This document shows positions 21,997 to 33,357 of a stretch of DNA of 64,000 nucleotides, one piece after another (within the stretch, counting starts at the first letter, position 1; each line of letters starts with the position of its first letter). A program made the translations under genes and the position numbers. The stretch is from positions 35,974,107 through 36,038,106 of the forward strand of contig CM042091.1 of assembly GCA_023512835.1 (NCBI GenBank), read 5' to 3'. The notes below the pieces were generated by a model, which made no database searches, was not told the origin of the DNA, and saw only the letters and a program-made list of their open reading frames with translations. The stretch comes from Taxillus chinensis (lineage: Eukaryota > Streptophyta > Magnoliopsida > Santalales > Loranthaceae).

Positions 21997-23596
21997 TGTT
22001 ATTCCCAATGTGAGTTGTTGAGAGTTGGCATGCTGATTGTGTTGTCATTGTTGTCAACCTTGTGATTGCACCATATGAAAGAAAGAGGAGGTCCAGAGAA
22101 GCAGATATTATCACATGCAAAAATAGTATTTTAATGATGTTTGGAGCTACAATCAATATTGCGTGCAAGGCATTATTGATCTACGATTTATGGGGGACTC
22201 ACTAGAGAAATTGGAGCACATTTGGCTCTGCACGTGAAAAGCCCATATCACGTGCAAAGGCAATTCTTGTCCAATTGCTCTGAAATTTTGAGGACATGTT
22301 TATGGCCTAATTTTGAGCCAATTGGGCTCTGCACGTGAAAAGCCCATTTCACGTGCAAATGCAATTCTTGTCCGATTGCTCTGAAATTTTGAGGACATGT
22401 TTATGACATTATTTGGAGCAACGTTTGTTCTGCACGTGAAAAATTTTGAGACCTTCTTCTAGGTCAAAATAGCCATCTAAAGTGATATCGTGTGCAAATA
22501 GGATGATGTGTGCAGGCTTATTTTTGGCTCAGAATTTCACCATTTTTTAGGGGTGGATAGAGGACTTAAGGATCTACATCTTTGCTTTTGACTTCAAGTG
22601 ACTTTGAGCTCTGTGGAGAAAGTTATGGTCAACATACCGACATCGGCACATGCAGATCGAGTTCGCAAGGTGTATGGCCGAGATCTGTTGATTAAGGTGA
22701 GCTTGATCCAATGGTTAAGATTATTTCATTTAAATAAGTTTGATCCTATGGCTAATATTATATTCAAGATTAGATCAATGGTGGAGATTTGGCTGCTGGA
22801 TTAGGTTAAGAGAGAGGCTTTAACCTAGATCCAAGGGTGGAAATTAACTCAAAGAAAGAGATCAATGGTCGGGAGCTGGTCGCTGATTATATGGGAGGAG
22901 ATTAGGGTAATATGGTGATATATATACCATGATTTTCGTCCTATCTTGTGTGGGTTTTTGGAGAGATAGCTCCAGAGCAATTTTATTGATTATATTTGAG
23001 AAAAAGAGAGCTATAGTGACTGTGAATCAATGAAGATCAAGATCCAGTACAAGGAGCGTGTTCGATCATTCAAGAGGTCGAAGGAAGAACCCTAGAGTTA
23101 AAGGGTTAGTCTACAACAACAAGAGCTTCTTATTTTGATTTCTCACAGGTTGGTGATCAAAATCAACTTGCATTTTGGTTGTTTAGGCTGTGAAATTTGA
23201 GAAATCAATTTGTTATGATTGTAAGGCTGGAATCAGTGTGATTCAGTCATTGTTTTGATTGTGAGAAGATTGTAATTGGGTAGTGAACCCAAGGGCGAGA
23301 CCCTAAACTTGTATCGAGGCGGTGAGCCTTGGGTAGTAGTGTGCTATCCTAAATCGCATAGTGGAGATTCCGTGGTTAGCAAATTGCTAATCACGCCAGT
23401 GGACGTAGCTCTACACATTGTAGGGTGAACCACGTAATTGTTGTGTGCCTTGTCTTTGTTGTTTCTTTTTATTTGGCATACAAACACAGAAATTGAGTTG
23501 ACTAAAGAGATCATCAGGGGTAAATAAGAAAAGGGGTAAAAATTAAATTGATACACTGATTCACCCCCCCCTCTCAGTGCATGTATGGGAATATCA
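21997..23596 (+). repeat. 5' LTR of C3
   Basis: 1600 bp. U3 contains about 2.5 units of a ~101-bp repeat, each with a CACGTG hairpin (22229, 22330, 22431). A TATATATA box lies near 22917-22924. U5 has the GAACCACGTAATTG segment common in plant copia LTRs. Confidence 0.95.
22229..22441 (+). repeat. CACGTG hairpin repeats in C3 LTR
   Basis: TGCACGTGA..TCACGTGCA has 9-bp arms (22229-22256). TGCACGTGAAA..TTTCACGTGCA has 11-bp arms and a 6-base loop (22330-22356). A lone half site is at ~22431. Spacing is ~101 bp, with TTGCTCTGAAATTTTGAGGA between. Repeated in the 3' LTR (34092-34310). Confidence 0.9.
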
Positions 23597-23598
23597 AT

Positions 23599-23609
23599 TG
23601 GTATCAGAG
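23599..23609 (+). other. C3 primer-binding site (tRNA-Met)
   Basis: TGGTATCAGAG begins two bases after the LTR end. Confidence 0.95.
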
Positions 23610-23682
23610 CAAGGTGAAACCTGATAGGCTTGACAGCCTGGTTTAGATCTGCACAAGAGGTGTTTGTTTTTATTCTTAGGTG

Positions 23683-24658
23683 ATGGATCTTTCTAGTATG
23701 AGTATCAGAACAGCTATACCAAGTTTTGATGGTACAAACTATCAGAGATGGAAGGGTAGGATGTTGAAGTATCTTGCTGCTCAAGGTATTTTTGTTTCTC
23801 AAGCAATATCTACCAAGTATACATGTCGAAGAGCCCTGAAATGCGGAATGATGTTGATCGAAGAAGCTATGAGGCTGATGCTAAGGCACAACATTTTATT
23901 GTGACTGCCTTATCTGAAAATGAGTATTCAAGGGTGTTGCAGTGTGAGACAGCCTTTGATATGTGGAACAAACTGAAGAGTGTTCATGAAGGTGACACTA
24001 AGGTCATAGAGGCGAAGTTACGGGTATACAAAGCTCAATATGAAGCTTTGAAGATGACGAATCCGATCAGTTGGAAGACTTCTTTAACAGAGTGCATGAC
24101 ATAATCAACCTGTGCGGAGGGCATGGATATGAGATTAGTGACTCTGAAATTGTAAAGAAAATTTTGAGATCATTGCCGGCTGTGTACAATCCCAAGGTGT
24201 CGGCTATAGAAGAAAGTGGACAATATGAGATCATGACATTGGATGGATTGAGAAGCACATTGGTTGCATATGAGATGAGGGTAGCAGGCTATGGTGAATC
24301 TTCCAAGAAAAAGAAAGAGGAGCCAGCAGAGATAGCTTTTCATGCCAAAAAGGGAAAAGCTAAACTTATCCAAGAAGATGCATCTACCAATGGAGATGAC
24401 ACCGATAGAGAAGAGGAGTTGCTACAGGCTTTGCTATCTAGAAAATTCAGAAAGAAGACAAGTCCGAAAAGCAAAGGAAAGGATAAGTCTACCGTGACAT
24501 GCTTCAATTGTGGAGGCCGTGGACATTTTGCTCAAGAGTGTCCAAGTGAGAAGTTGGATACAAAGGAGAAAAATGTTAATGATGATCAAGACAGGAAAAA
24601 GAAGCCATATTTCCAGAAGAAGAGCAAACAAACAACAGAAAGGGTGACAACAAACTAA
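23683..24658 (+). pseudogene. gag: C3 gag
   Basis: ATG at 23683 (MDLSSMSIRTAIPSFDG). The UBN2/copia-type gag core is clear: GTNYQRWKGRMLKYL, then after a shift near 23820 DAKAQHFIVTALSENEYSRV and AFDMWNKLKSVHEG. After a second shift near 24065 come FFNRVHDIINLCGGHG and LRSLPAVYNPKV. A complete CCHC knuckle CFNCGGRGHFAQEC lies at ~24502-24543, and a Lys-rich tail ends at 24658. Gag forms the particle and packages RNA. Two frameshifts make this copy non-functional as read. Confidence 0.85.
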
Positions 24659-25600
24659 GAAACTATCTTAGTGCTTGTTTTGGATGATTCAAGTTCAATC
24701 GAGGAGGAGGCATCGAGATGCTATTGAAGAACAAGTATTTATGGTGTCCATGCGGCAACAGAGTCAGGAAGAAGATGAACCTTCACAAGAGGAAGGTCGT
24801 GAAGAGGAAGAACTAGAGTATGACTTTGGAGAGGAACCGAATCGAGCTCGAAGAAGATTATTGAACAGAGGGCCACAATTAAATCTCTCGAAGAAAGAGA
24901 AGAAAGTCATAAGTTCTTTTTGATGATTCCAGGGATTGTTGATGGAATCAAAAGTGAAGATTGAAGAGTATATCAAGACCGTAGATGATCTCACTAAAGA
25001 ACTTGAATCAGGAAGATTAAATGCCGAGTTGGAGGCTGAGATTTGTGAGCTTAGGATGCAGTTGCAAAAGAAAGAGTCTACAAATCCAAAAAGCTCAAAA
25101 GCAAGGGAAATTAGAATTGATGATCAAGAAGCCAAAATCAAAGGCAAATGCAGTGAAACCACTAGGCGGTGTCAAAGCAAGTTGAAAAGCCAAAGACAAC
25201 TGTGAATCGAAGAAGACTACCATTGTTAATATGAGGCAAGCCCCCGAACATGGAGTTCAAAGGATTAGAAGATTTGAAGGGTATTGTTTCAGTTGTGGGT
25301 TGCAAGGACACAAATCCGAGCAATGTAATAGAACCCGGCAGAGCAGAGGGCGTAGGTTCGGTTTGGCTTATATCTACTCGCTACGTGTGTGGTAAGAAGG
25401 GTCACATGGCTAGAAGATGTATGACCATTCTACTAGGACAGATCCCAAAGGAGCAACATCAACAAGCACAGAGAAAAGTACATAATGGAGTTGATGTTAA
25501 GGTCGTGAGAGCTCAAGCAGGTGACAAACATTATAAAACCTTCATCTAGAAAGATGGAGTACGAAGCCAAAAGAGAAAGCTAATGTAGCTGAGGTAGCAT
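24659..25600 (+). pseudogene. C3 gag-pol linker with coiled coil and second knuckle remnant
   Basis: Short frames carry a Glu-rich acidic segment (24675-24923), a likely coiled coil (VKIEEYIKTVDDLTKELESG, 24950-25080) and a degraded knuckle (YVCGKKGHMARRC, ~25383-25420). The same order (acidic region, coil, second knuckle) occurs in H and E2. Confidence 0.6.
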
Positions 25601-26875
25601 TAAAAGCAGATAGCAATGATACGACTTGGATACTAGACAGTGGTTGTACATCACACATGACTGGGAATAGGAAGCTTCTAAATTTATCTACAGAGAAGAG
25701 CAGTGGCACAGTCAAATTTGGTGACAATGGGTTACTGCAAATTAGAGGGAAAGGAAAAGCAAAAATTAGAGGCAATCAGTTTATGATCAGAAAATGTGTA
25801 TCTGGTTGAAGGGTTAAGGCACAGTTTGTTGAGTGTCAGTCAACTATGTGATGATGGACATGATGTTATTTTTACTAACAAAAGCTGTCTAATCAAGAAG
25901 AAGGGATCGACAGATGTGATTGCTAGAGGCAAGAGGACAGATGGAAACTTGTACCATATTCAAGGTACAAATGAAGAGACTTGTTTGTTTTAGCAAAGCA
26001 GATGAGAATGAGCTATGGCATAGGAGATTAGGGCACCTAAATCAGAAGAATATGAGAGCCCTAGTAACTAATCGAGGCGTAGCGATTTGCCTGATCTCCA
26101 GAGAGATAGAGATACAGTGTGTGGCGTTTGTCAAGAAGGAAAGCAAACAAGTATAGTGCACAAACCGAAGGAGCACAACAGCTCAAGTTTGCTGAGTCTA
26201 ATACACACTGATTTATGTGGACCTATGAGAACCAAAGGTACCAATGGCGAGAGGTACTTTATGTTATTAATTGATGACTTCAGTAGACTGACTACTATTA
26301 TTCATCTCAAGCACAAGAGTGATGCATTCAAATGCTTCAAGGACTACAAGAAGAGAGTAGAAAATCAGCTTGGGGTTAAAATAAAAGCATTGAGGTCGAT
26401 CATGGTAGTGAGTTCACATCTTGGAGAGTTTGAGGCTTATTTGGCAAAGTATGGAATTCTCCATCAAAAATCTAGCGTCGAACACCACAAAGAAATGGAG
26501 TGGTAGAAAGGAAAAACAGAAAGCGTTGTGGAAATGGCAAGAACTATGATGATAGATAATAATGTTCCACAAAGATTTTGGAAGGAGGCCACACAGGTTG
26601 CAGTATATATGCAAAACAGAACCTTGTTAAGGTCTAATTCTACCAAGACTCCATATGAATTATGGTATGGGTATAAAGCAACAGTGAAACACTTCAGAGT
26701 GTTTGGAAGCCCATGTTATGTCAAGAGGAAGGATCCTATCGGCAAGTTTGATAAGAAAGCCGATAAAGGGATGTTTTTGGGTTACTCTTACACCAGCAAA
26801 GCATACAAGGTTTATAATTATAGGTTACAAAAGTTGGTTGAGAGTTGTGATGTGAAGGTTGTGGAGATATAGAAC
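25601..26875 (+). pseudogene. pol: C3 protease and integrase
   Basis: Protease motif TWILDSGCTSHMTGN at ~25625-25670, then VEGLRHSLLSVSQLCDDG (25803). The zinc-binding head has WHRRLGHLNQKNMRAL (~26016) and CGVCQEGKQT (~26120). Integrase core: HTDLCGPMRTKG (~26207) gives the first Asp. The second-Asp region (KIKALRS..) is disturbed at ~26400, and the third block, which should read PQQNGVVERKNR, is shifted near 26480-26520. The C-terminus (FWKEATQVAVYMQNRTL; TPYELWYGYKATVKHFRVFG) runs to the stop at 26870-26872. Several frameshifts. Confidence 0.85.
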
Positions 26876-26935
26876 TCAGAAGAGACCACAACAATAAAGG
26901 TTGATGATCCACTAGGAGAAGAAGCAGAGTCTACC

Positions 26936-27660
26936 ATGACTACTACCAATGCAGATAAGGAAGTGGCAGGCTTAGGCAGTGATAGTGATTCAGAGATAGA
27001 AGCTGATACTACAGAATCACAGTCTACTAGAAGAAAGAAGAGTTCAGCGAACTCTCAAGTGGTAGAGGCTGGTAGAACACAAATCATTGGTGATGCCAAT
27101 GCACCAGTGAGAACAAGAAGACAAATTCAAGCTACAGCTTTAATATCACAAGTTGAGCCTACATCTGTTGGAGAGGCTCAAGATGATCCTTTTTGGATCA
27201 AAGCTATGGATGAGGAGCTCGATCAAATTGAGAAAAACAACACATGGGAGCTAGTGGAAAGACCCAAGAACAAAAATGTGATTGGCTGCAAATGGGTCTA
27301 CAGAAACAAAATGAATGAGGATGGCAAAATCATTCGAAATAAAGCACGACTAGTCTGTAAAGGTTATTCACAGGTGGAAGGAGTTGACTTTGATGAAACT
27401 TTTGCCCCTGTTGCAAGGCTAGAAAGTGTTCGTATGTTTTTGGCAGTTGCTGCACATCTAAAATATAAGATTTTTCAGATGGATGTGAAGTCAGCCTTCT
27501 TGAATGGAGATCTTGAAGAAGAAGTTTATATGGAACAGCCAGATGGTTTCATACTTGGAGATGATGAAACCAAGTTTATATGGAACAGCCAGATGGTTTC
27601 ATACTTGGAGATTTCTAAGGCCAAAGAAGTTTATATGGAACAGCCAGATGGTTTCACCTT
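26936..27660 (+). pseudogene. pol: C3 reverse transcriptase, N-terminal half
   Basis: Copia RT fingers: [76 protein letters not shown]. After [14 protein letters not shown] the frame falls into a triplicated segment (27522-27656) and then foreign sequence, where the [12 protein letters not shown] block should be. That block and its surroundings are missing from C3. The rest of RT resumes after 32325. Confidence 0.9.
27522..27656 (+). repeat. Triplicated RT segment at A1 junction
   Basis: A 41-base segment starting AAGTTTATATGGAACAGCC occurs at 27522-27562 and again, identical, at 27572-27612. Its first 30 bases recur at 27627-27656. An inverted match of 21 bases lies across the insertion at 32299-32319. 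Confidence 0.95.
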
Positions 27661-28690
27661 GCACGTGAGAATGCACGTGAGAAGACCCTTTTCACGTGCA
27701 GCTCCATTTGCTCTGAAACTTCACCCAGCACTTTATCACATCAGATAGAAGCCTTCCATGCAAAAATAGGGGTAGAAAAACTCCTCACTACATTCTCCAT
27801 TAGCTATTGCTTAAGTTCTTGCCAAGCATACATGGGAGTTCCAACCCGTGCTCATCAACAAAAACACACACTCTATTCTACTTACTGATAAACACTTGGA
27901 GCTAAAGATTTAAGCTCACACTTGTGAAGCAAATTGCAAAACAAAATAACTTAGCCATTATGGCTGCAACACGAAAACAAACACATATAAACAGTAAGCC
28001 ATTGTGGCTTTTATTCTGGCAAACATTTTTTTTCTGTTTTTGTTTTTTTTCTATTGTTTTTTTTCCTTTTTTTCACACTTCTTTTTAGTAATAACCTTAC
28101 AAGGTTGCATTTTATGCTCTCCCTTGATGGATTATTCACTCTTTTTTTGCTTTTTTAAATACTCACCTTTTATTTAATTTTTTGTTTTATTTGCCTTTTT
28201 CTTTGCTGGAAGGAGAGAAAAACGTATCTCAATCCCTTTATTACATAACACATAAGGCTCTTTGGCCTCTTATGGCACAATGACACCAACACCAAGCACT
28301 GAGCACAAATAACTAGTCATCATGCATACTTAACTCCTACCATTAAATAACTAATCTTGAATGCATAGAGGAGCAAAGCAAACTATTACCCATACCCAAA
28401 AATGTCACTCAAGGGCTAGAAAGAGGCTGCTGATCTCAGTTTGTTTTTGTATTTTCTTTTTCCCTCAACTTTAAAGGCCACTAAGGTCTATCATAATATG
28501 TCATGCTCATTTAATATGCAAATGCCACCTCCACTAACATGGTGATCTCATTCACAAGGTACAGACATGAATAAACCAAAGCATAATACACTTTAAGTGC
28601 ATACTTTATTATCTATGGCTCTCCACATACAAAACACACATTCAAACATGAAAACAATTTATGCAACCATAAGGACAAGTAAATGGCGCA
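27661..28690 (-). repeat. 3' LTR-like segment of A1
   Basis: Read minus, it starts TGCGCCATTTAC directly after the PPT. It holds the 291-bp block (28267-28557), a T-rich tract (28025-28080) and a CACGTG hairpin at the far end (27672-27700, arms of 13 with one mismatch). The far end does not match the U5 of the other LTR, so it is truncated or chimeric. Confidence 0.6.
28267..28557 (+). repeat. 291-bp duplicate, copy 1
   Basis: From CTCTTATGGCACAATGAC to CTCATTCACAA. Matches 32005-32295 over equal length with one difference noticed (C/G in CTAATCTTGAATG). Flanks differ on both sides. Confidence 0.95.
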
Positions 28691-29064
28691 AGCCACCCCC
28701 ACACCACACTTAAGAAATTGTTATGTCCTCAGAGCATGGGATAAGGGAAAGGAAGACACTTACCTCTGAGTGGGTAAGTCAGTAGTGATATCACGGGTAT
28801 GCTTTTGAGGCATCAAATGGGTTGCAATTTACTTGAAACTTTTCCTATGTGTGGGACCCTCTTCAATGAATAAAACGCGTCAGTTGGATGTCTCAGATTC
28901 CCTCCTTATTTCATTTAAAATCCTAAAAGATGGTTTGTGTAGTCTTAAAAACATCCCCTGCATCAGTGGTTAGTGGCAGCAGCACAATCATAATAATTGC
29001 TAAATATAACAAAAATAAAAATAAAAAAAATGAAAAGAAATTGGGTTGCCTCCCAACAAGCGCT

Positions 29065-30823
29065 CTATTTTAAGTCTGTAGCTAGACTGTTCTTAGTATG
29101 TTTAACCAACACATGGTAAGCCTTCATCCTTGCCATATACACTTGCACGCTTTCATATTCCACGGCAATCGGATGAAAGAATTGTTGTGGCAACAACTTG
29201 GACTCCAGGAGCACGTACAAAATGAAGAGCACCCCCACAAACTTGAGGTTCTCTTTCCTCTCATGTTGGGTAGGCAACAAAAATTCGATATACTCCACAA
29301 TTGGAATAGTCAATATGCTCATGTGTGTACCTTCCTCATCTAACACTTCCTCTTTAAAGATAGGATAAGTTAATCCCCAAGGAAACTCGTAAAGCTTGAC
29401 GCATGCAAATCTTCTTCATACTGAACAACTTTGATTGATGGGTCTCCAAGATAGCAAAATAAACCGATCATCACCGAAATTCTGGGGTTGCATATCCAGA
29501 TTCTCCACTGTTTGTGGTTCTTCTTCTTTTTCAAACAATCCAGAAATGGTCAAGCCATCCTCCTCTTCTTCAGTTGGAAGAGACCAATGTAAAGCAGGTT
29601 GTTCGGTTTGGGGCATCAAATTGCTTATATGTTCTTCACTTTTGGGAGAAAACAAGTAGATACATTAGATGGGCAAAATAGTTGAGATGGAAGAGCCACC
29701 TTGTCATGGTCGACATTGTCCTTTGTACCACTTCAGGTTTTGTAATATTAGCAAGATCATTGTGGTGATCTAGAATGGGATCGAGTATAAGAAGAATCAT
29801 CATCATCCACAAAGTCCCATATTTTTTGATGAAGAAGCCGAGAATGAATGTCTTGAGGCAGGTACACCATCCCGATCGAATCCTATGTTGCCATTCTTAT
29901 GCGGTCTGGTCATTGGAATTAGTGCTCTTTCCTCCTCTTCTTTTTCTTCAAATCTAGGAACAACAACTTCATTGTGGTAGGGATATAGGTCTGCTATCCC
30001 CTGCTCGACCTTCTTTGTAGCTTCATTGGCGAGAGCTAGCTGTTTCGATGGAAAAGTGAAAACAAACTGGTCTTGTTTTCCGTAGTAACTACTGCTACAT
30101 AAAGGTTGAATGGGTTGTCGGGCATTGATGGTGTGTGTATTGTCTAATACTTGCCCAACCACCGTCTCGCATTCGTGCTGCTAGGTCTGCCATCTCAAAG
30201 CATGTAATTCTTCAATAGTCTTTTCGATCTTCACTTCTCTTGTCTCTGGTAATAAAACATTTGGAGAAGTAGGGTGTATAAACCCCTCAACCTTTGTATC
30301 TTGGAGTTGTTTTTCAGTTTCCTTGTTGACATTTAAAAAGAACTCCCTCATTTCTTCATGAAGATCTTGTAACGGAGGATCATGCTGCCACTCTAAGTTT
30401 TGCTGTAACTCATTGCCTCCAAAGAGTGAGGATGAACAAATTAAATCATCATTGTGCATCCTTGCCCATGTGTCCTCGTCACACTTCGCGAAGAATTCGA
30501 TCATGTCTTTGGGGTGATGCTTCTTGTGGAGAATATTCAGCCTTGAATTGTTCTTGACTTGGCCAAACTCCATAGCCATCTCCATAAAAGTTATTAGCAG
30601 TATTCTGGGGCTGCTGGTAAGTAGAATTAGTGGCAAGATGTCCTTGGTTGTAGTCCCACTTTTTAGATGTTGAACACTTTATATAACTTGGGTCAGAATC
30701 AGCTTCATATGGAGAATCCCAAAATCTCCCTCGGTCTTCTTGGGTAGGACGAAACGTTGGGCAGTACGACTCCAACAAATCCTCCATTGCTTGCTTGGGA
30801 TCAACTTCATAGCTCCAATCCAT
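29065..30823 (-). pseudogene. A1 gene of unknown function
   Basis: ATG at 30823 opens MDWSYEVDPKQAMEDLLESY. The first ~100 codons are in one frame. From 30636 to 29065 a second single frame runs ~520 codons with a few in-frame stops (30181, 29803 region, 29416), so the whole gene is about 580 codons with one shift near 30500. It is acidic and rich in Gln, Glu and Pro (TEEEEDGLTISGLFEKEEEP; FEEKEEEERALIPM). I see no zinc knuckle, protease DSG/DTG, RT or integrase motif and no membrane segment. It takes the place of gag-pol between PBS and PPT. It could be a diverged structural protein, a captured gene or a lineage-specific non-autonomous ORF. Confidence 0.55.
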
Positions 30824-31162
30824 TGGAATGTTTGGTTTTTAAACCTACAAAAACAAAAACAACCAAATACCACACGTAAACCCGAACCAAAACGAAGAAA
30901 CGTGAGCACTCACATATACATATTCACATCCTAAAGCAAAGTCCATTATCTGTGAGGAGTGTAAGGCAATAACTCTCCTCGAGTATGTCGCATACACTGA
31001 GGAATTAAAACAAACACTTGATGTGTACCCCTAAAAGAAAACAAAACAAAACAGAGAAATACAAAGCCACACCACACTAGAAAAATAGAAAATTAAAATT
31101 CCAGATCACAAATGAACTTGATCACCTAATGTCACCTAACCCTAACAACGTTTGGCTTGCCT

Positions 31163-31179
31163 CCCCGGCAACGGCGCCA
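31163..31179 (-). other. A1 primer-binding site (tRNA-Asp type)
   Basis: Minus strand TGGCGCCGTTGCCGGGG, the primer site typical of Athila-type gypsy elements, lies six bases from the LTR end TG at 31186. Confidence 0.9.
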
Positions 31180-31185
31180 AAAACT

Positions 31186-32295
31186 TGACCCGCATAAATT
31201 GTGTCTTTAGGTTTTGCAGCAAGTGCACTGGTCAAGTAATAAAATGGAGTATTAAGACTCCGGTTGTCGAACCCACAGGGAGGTAGCTAATGCTGTTAAG
31301 CAGCAAGCACTAAGCTAACAAGTTGATTTTATGTCTGGACAATTGATGTTTGTTGTGCAAATATTTTGAACAAAAAAGATATTAAATCGAATGGTGGCAA
31401 GCGGTTGGTATAGAAATCTAGGGTCACAATGTTTACCACCCAATCGATTGTACTAATCTGGTTATGGCTCTTGTTCTTGATTTATGTTCTAGTGCAAGTT
31501 CATGTTGATTATCTCCTACCTATCTTACATTTAGTCCATGCTAAGATAGATTTAAGGCTTTTATCCCATTTGGTCCATGTGAATAAAAGTGATCAAGGTA
31601 GATAAACAATCTAATAGTTGCAGACTTGGTCCATCATGCAATATTAAATCTAATTCACTAGTGTTCCACCCTAGATAAGGGCTAAGATTACCTAATCATG
31701 CATAAATCAGGCATTTGCTTTCATACAAGTGAATTAAACAAGAACTGAATTCTATTTTATTGAACAACCATAACCAAACTGACTACAATTTCTTGGGGGC
31801 TACATTGCTCCCCTAGACTAACAAGACTACTCCATAATCATGATAAAAACAATAACAATCATAGGAAAGAACATGATTACAGTACCAGGACAATAAAGGA
31901 AGACCCCAAGATGAACCAGGACTCCAGCCTCCAAAGACTCCGGCGTCTGCTACCCAAACTCACTCCCTGCCAAGGACAATCCGATCTTGTAGCAATGGCT
32001 ATAGCTCTTATGGCACAATGACACCAACACCAAGCACTGAGCACAAATAACTAGTCATCATGCATACTTAACTCCTACCATTAAATAACTAATGTTGAAT
32101 GCATAGAGGAGCAAAGCAAACTATTACCCATACCCAAAAATGTCACTCAAGGGCTAGAAAGAGGCTGCTGATCTCAGTTTGTTTTTGTATTTTCTTTTTC
32201 CCTCAACTTTAAAGGCCACTAAGGTCTATCATAATATGTCATGCTCATTTAATATGCAAATGCCACCTCCACTAACATGGTGATCTCATTCACAA
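31186..32295 (-). repeat. 5' LTR-like segment of A1
   Basis: Its U5 end (plus strand TGACCCGCATAAATTG) touches the PBS. It holds sequence typical of gypsy LTR ends (GTCGAACCCACAGGGAGG). The outermost 291 bases copy 28267-28557. The first ~133 bases of U3 present in the other LTR are missing. Confidence 0.65.
32005..32295 (+). repeat. 291-bp duplicate, copy 2
   Basis: See 28267-28557. This copy ends exactly where the inverted piece of C3 RT begins. Confidence 0.95.
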
Positions 32296-33357
32296 TGGAA
32301 CCATCTGGCTGTTCCATATGAACTAACAGGTTGGAAGACTTCAGTTCAAGAAAGGAACAGTGGACAGCAACTTGTATATCAGGAAGAGTGATAGAGGCCA
32401 GCTAGTAGTCATTGTCTATGTGGATGATATAATATTTGCCAGTGACAGTGAAGATATATGCAAGCAGTTTTCAGAATTAATGCAGGCAGAATTTGAGATG
32501 TCTATGATAGGAGAGCTATCATACTTTTTGGGTCTGCAAGTTGAACAGAGAAAGAATGGCATATTCTTATCACAGGCAAAGTACACTAGAGACATGCTGA
32601 TGAAGTTTGGAATGGGTGATTGTAAGCCCATTTCTACCCCTATGGAGGTAGGCTGTCAGATTTCTAAGGATGAAGATGGTCTAAGTGTGGAACAGAAGCT
32701 CTATAGGAGCATGATCGGTAGTTTATTATACTTGACAGCCACACGACCAGATATTATGCGGGCGGTTTGTCTTGTGGCACGATATCAAGCTAATCCAAAA
32801 GAGTCACATATGACCAGTGAAGCGAATTCCGAGATATGTGAAGGGGACCGGTGATTATGGGCTTTGGTATCCAGAAAATGCAGATTTGACTTTGGTTGCT
32901 TACGGTGATGCTGATTGGGCAGGTTGCGAGATGATAGAAAGTCCACCTCCGGTGGAGCATTCTTTTTGGGCAACAGATGTGTTTCCTGGCTCGGTAAGAA
33001 ACAGGAGAGTGTGTCTTTGAGTACTACAGAGGCAGAATATATAGCAGCGACTTCGGCATGCACTCAGGTAATCTAGATGAAGAGACGGCTTAGAGACTTG
33101 ATTAAGGGAGTTACAGCACAACCGTGATAAAATGTGACAATCAAAGTGCCATAAATCGAGTAAGAATAGTGTTCATCATTCCAGGTGTAAGCACATCGAC
33201 ATCGGGTATCATTTTCCGAGAGAAAAAGTGGAGAGGAAGATTATTCAGTTGGACTTTGTAGTCGGCAAGCAACAAATAGCCGACATATTTACTAAGCCTC
33301 TCGCCACGAGAATTGTTTGAGCAACATCGAGCTAGCCTCGGTGTGTATCCCTCTCAT
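32296..33357 (+). pseudogene. pol: C3 reverse transcriptase C-terminal half and RNase H
   Basis: After an inverted RT scrap (32299-32322) the gene resumes with FKKGTVDSNLYIRKSDRG (~32348). Catalytic YVDDIIFASD (~32416-32445), [34 protein letters not shown] and SLLYLTATRPDIM follow in one frame to ~32810. Frameshifts then break RNase H: YGDADWAGC (~32902) and, in another frame, TTEAEYIAATSACTQV (~33022). Stops follow to the end near 33357 (a decayed ADIFTKPLA segment at ~33280). The YVDD site is intact, but the missing LYGLKQAP region makes the enzyme incomplete. Confidence 0.9.

Larger units (their letters stand above)
27661..32295 (-). mobile_element. Element A1: non-autonomous gypsy (Athila/Tat-type signals) in C3 RT
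   Basis: On the minus strand: LTR-like sequence (32295-31186), tRNA-Asp-type PBS (31179-31163), leader, a large unrecognised gene (30823-29065), the Athila-type motif AGCGCTTGTTGGGAGGCAAC (~29062-29043), PPT GTGTGGTGTGGGGGTGGC (~28708-28691) and a second LTR-like segment (28690-27661). No RT or integrase is present. The two LTR-like parts share only a 291-bp block. No TSD was found and the copia RT lost about 100-150 bases at the site, so this is not a clean insertion. Confidence 0.75.

Noticed and set aside
32785..33121. Minus-strand ORFs over C3 RNase H
   Set aside because: Antisense shadows of the recognised RNase H motifs on the plus strand.
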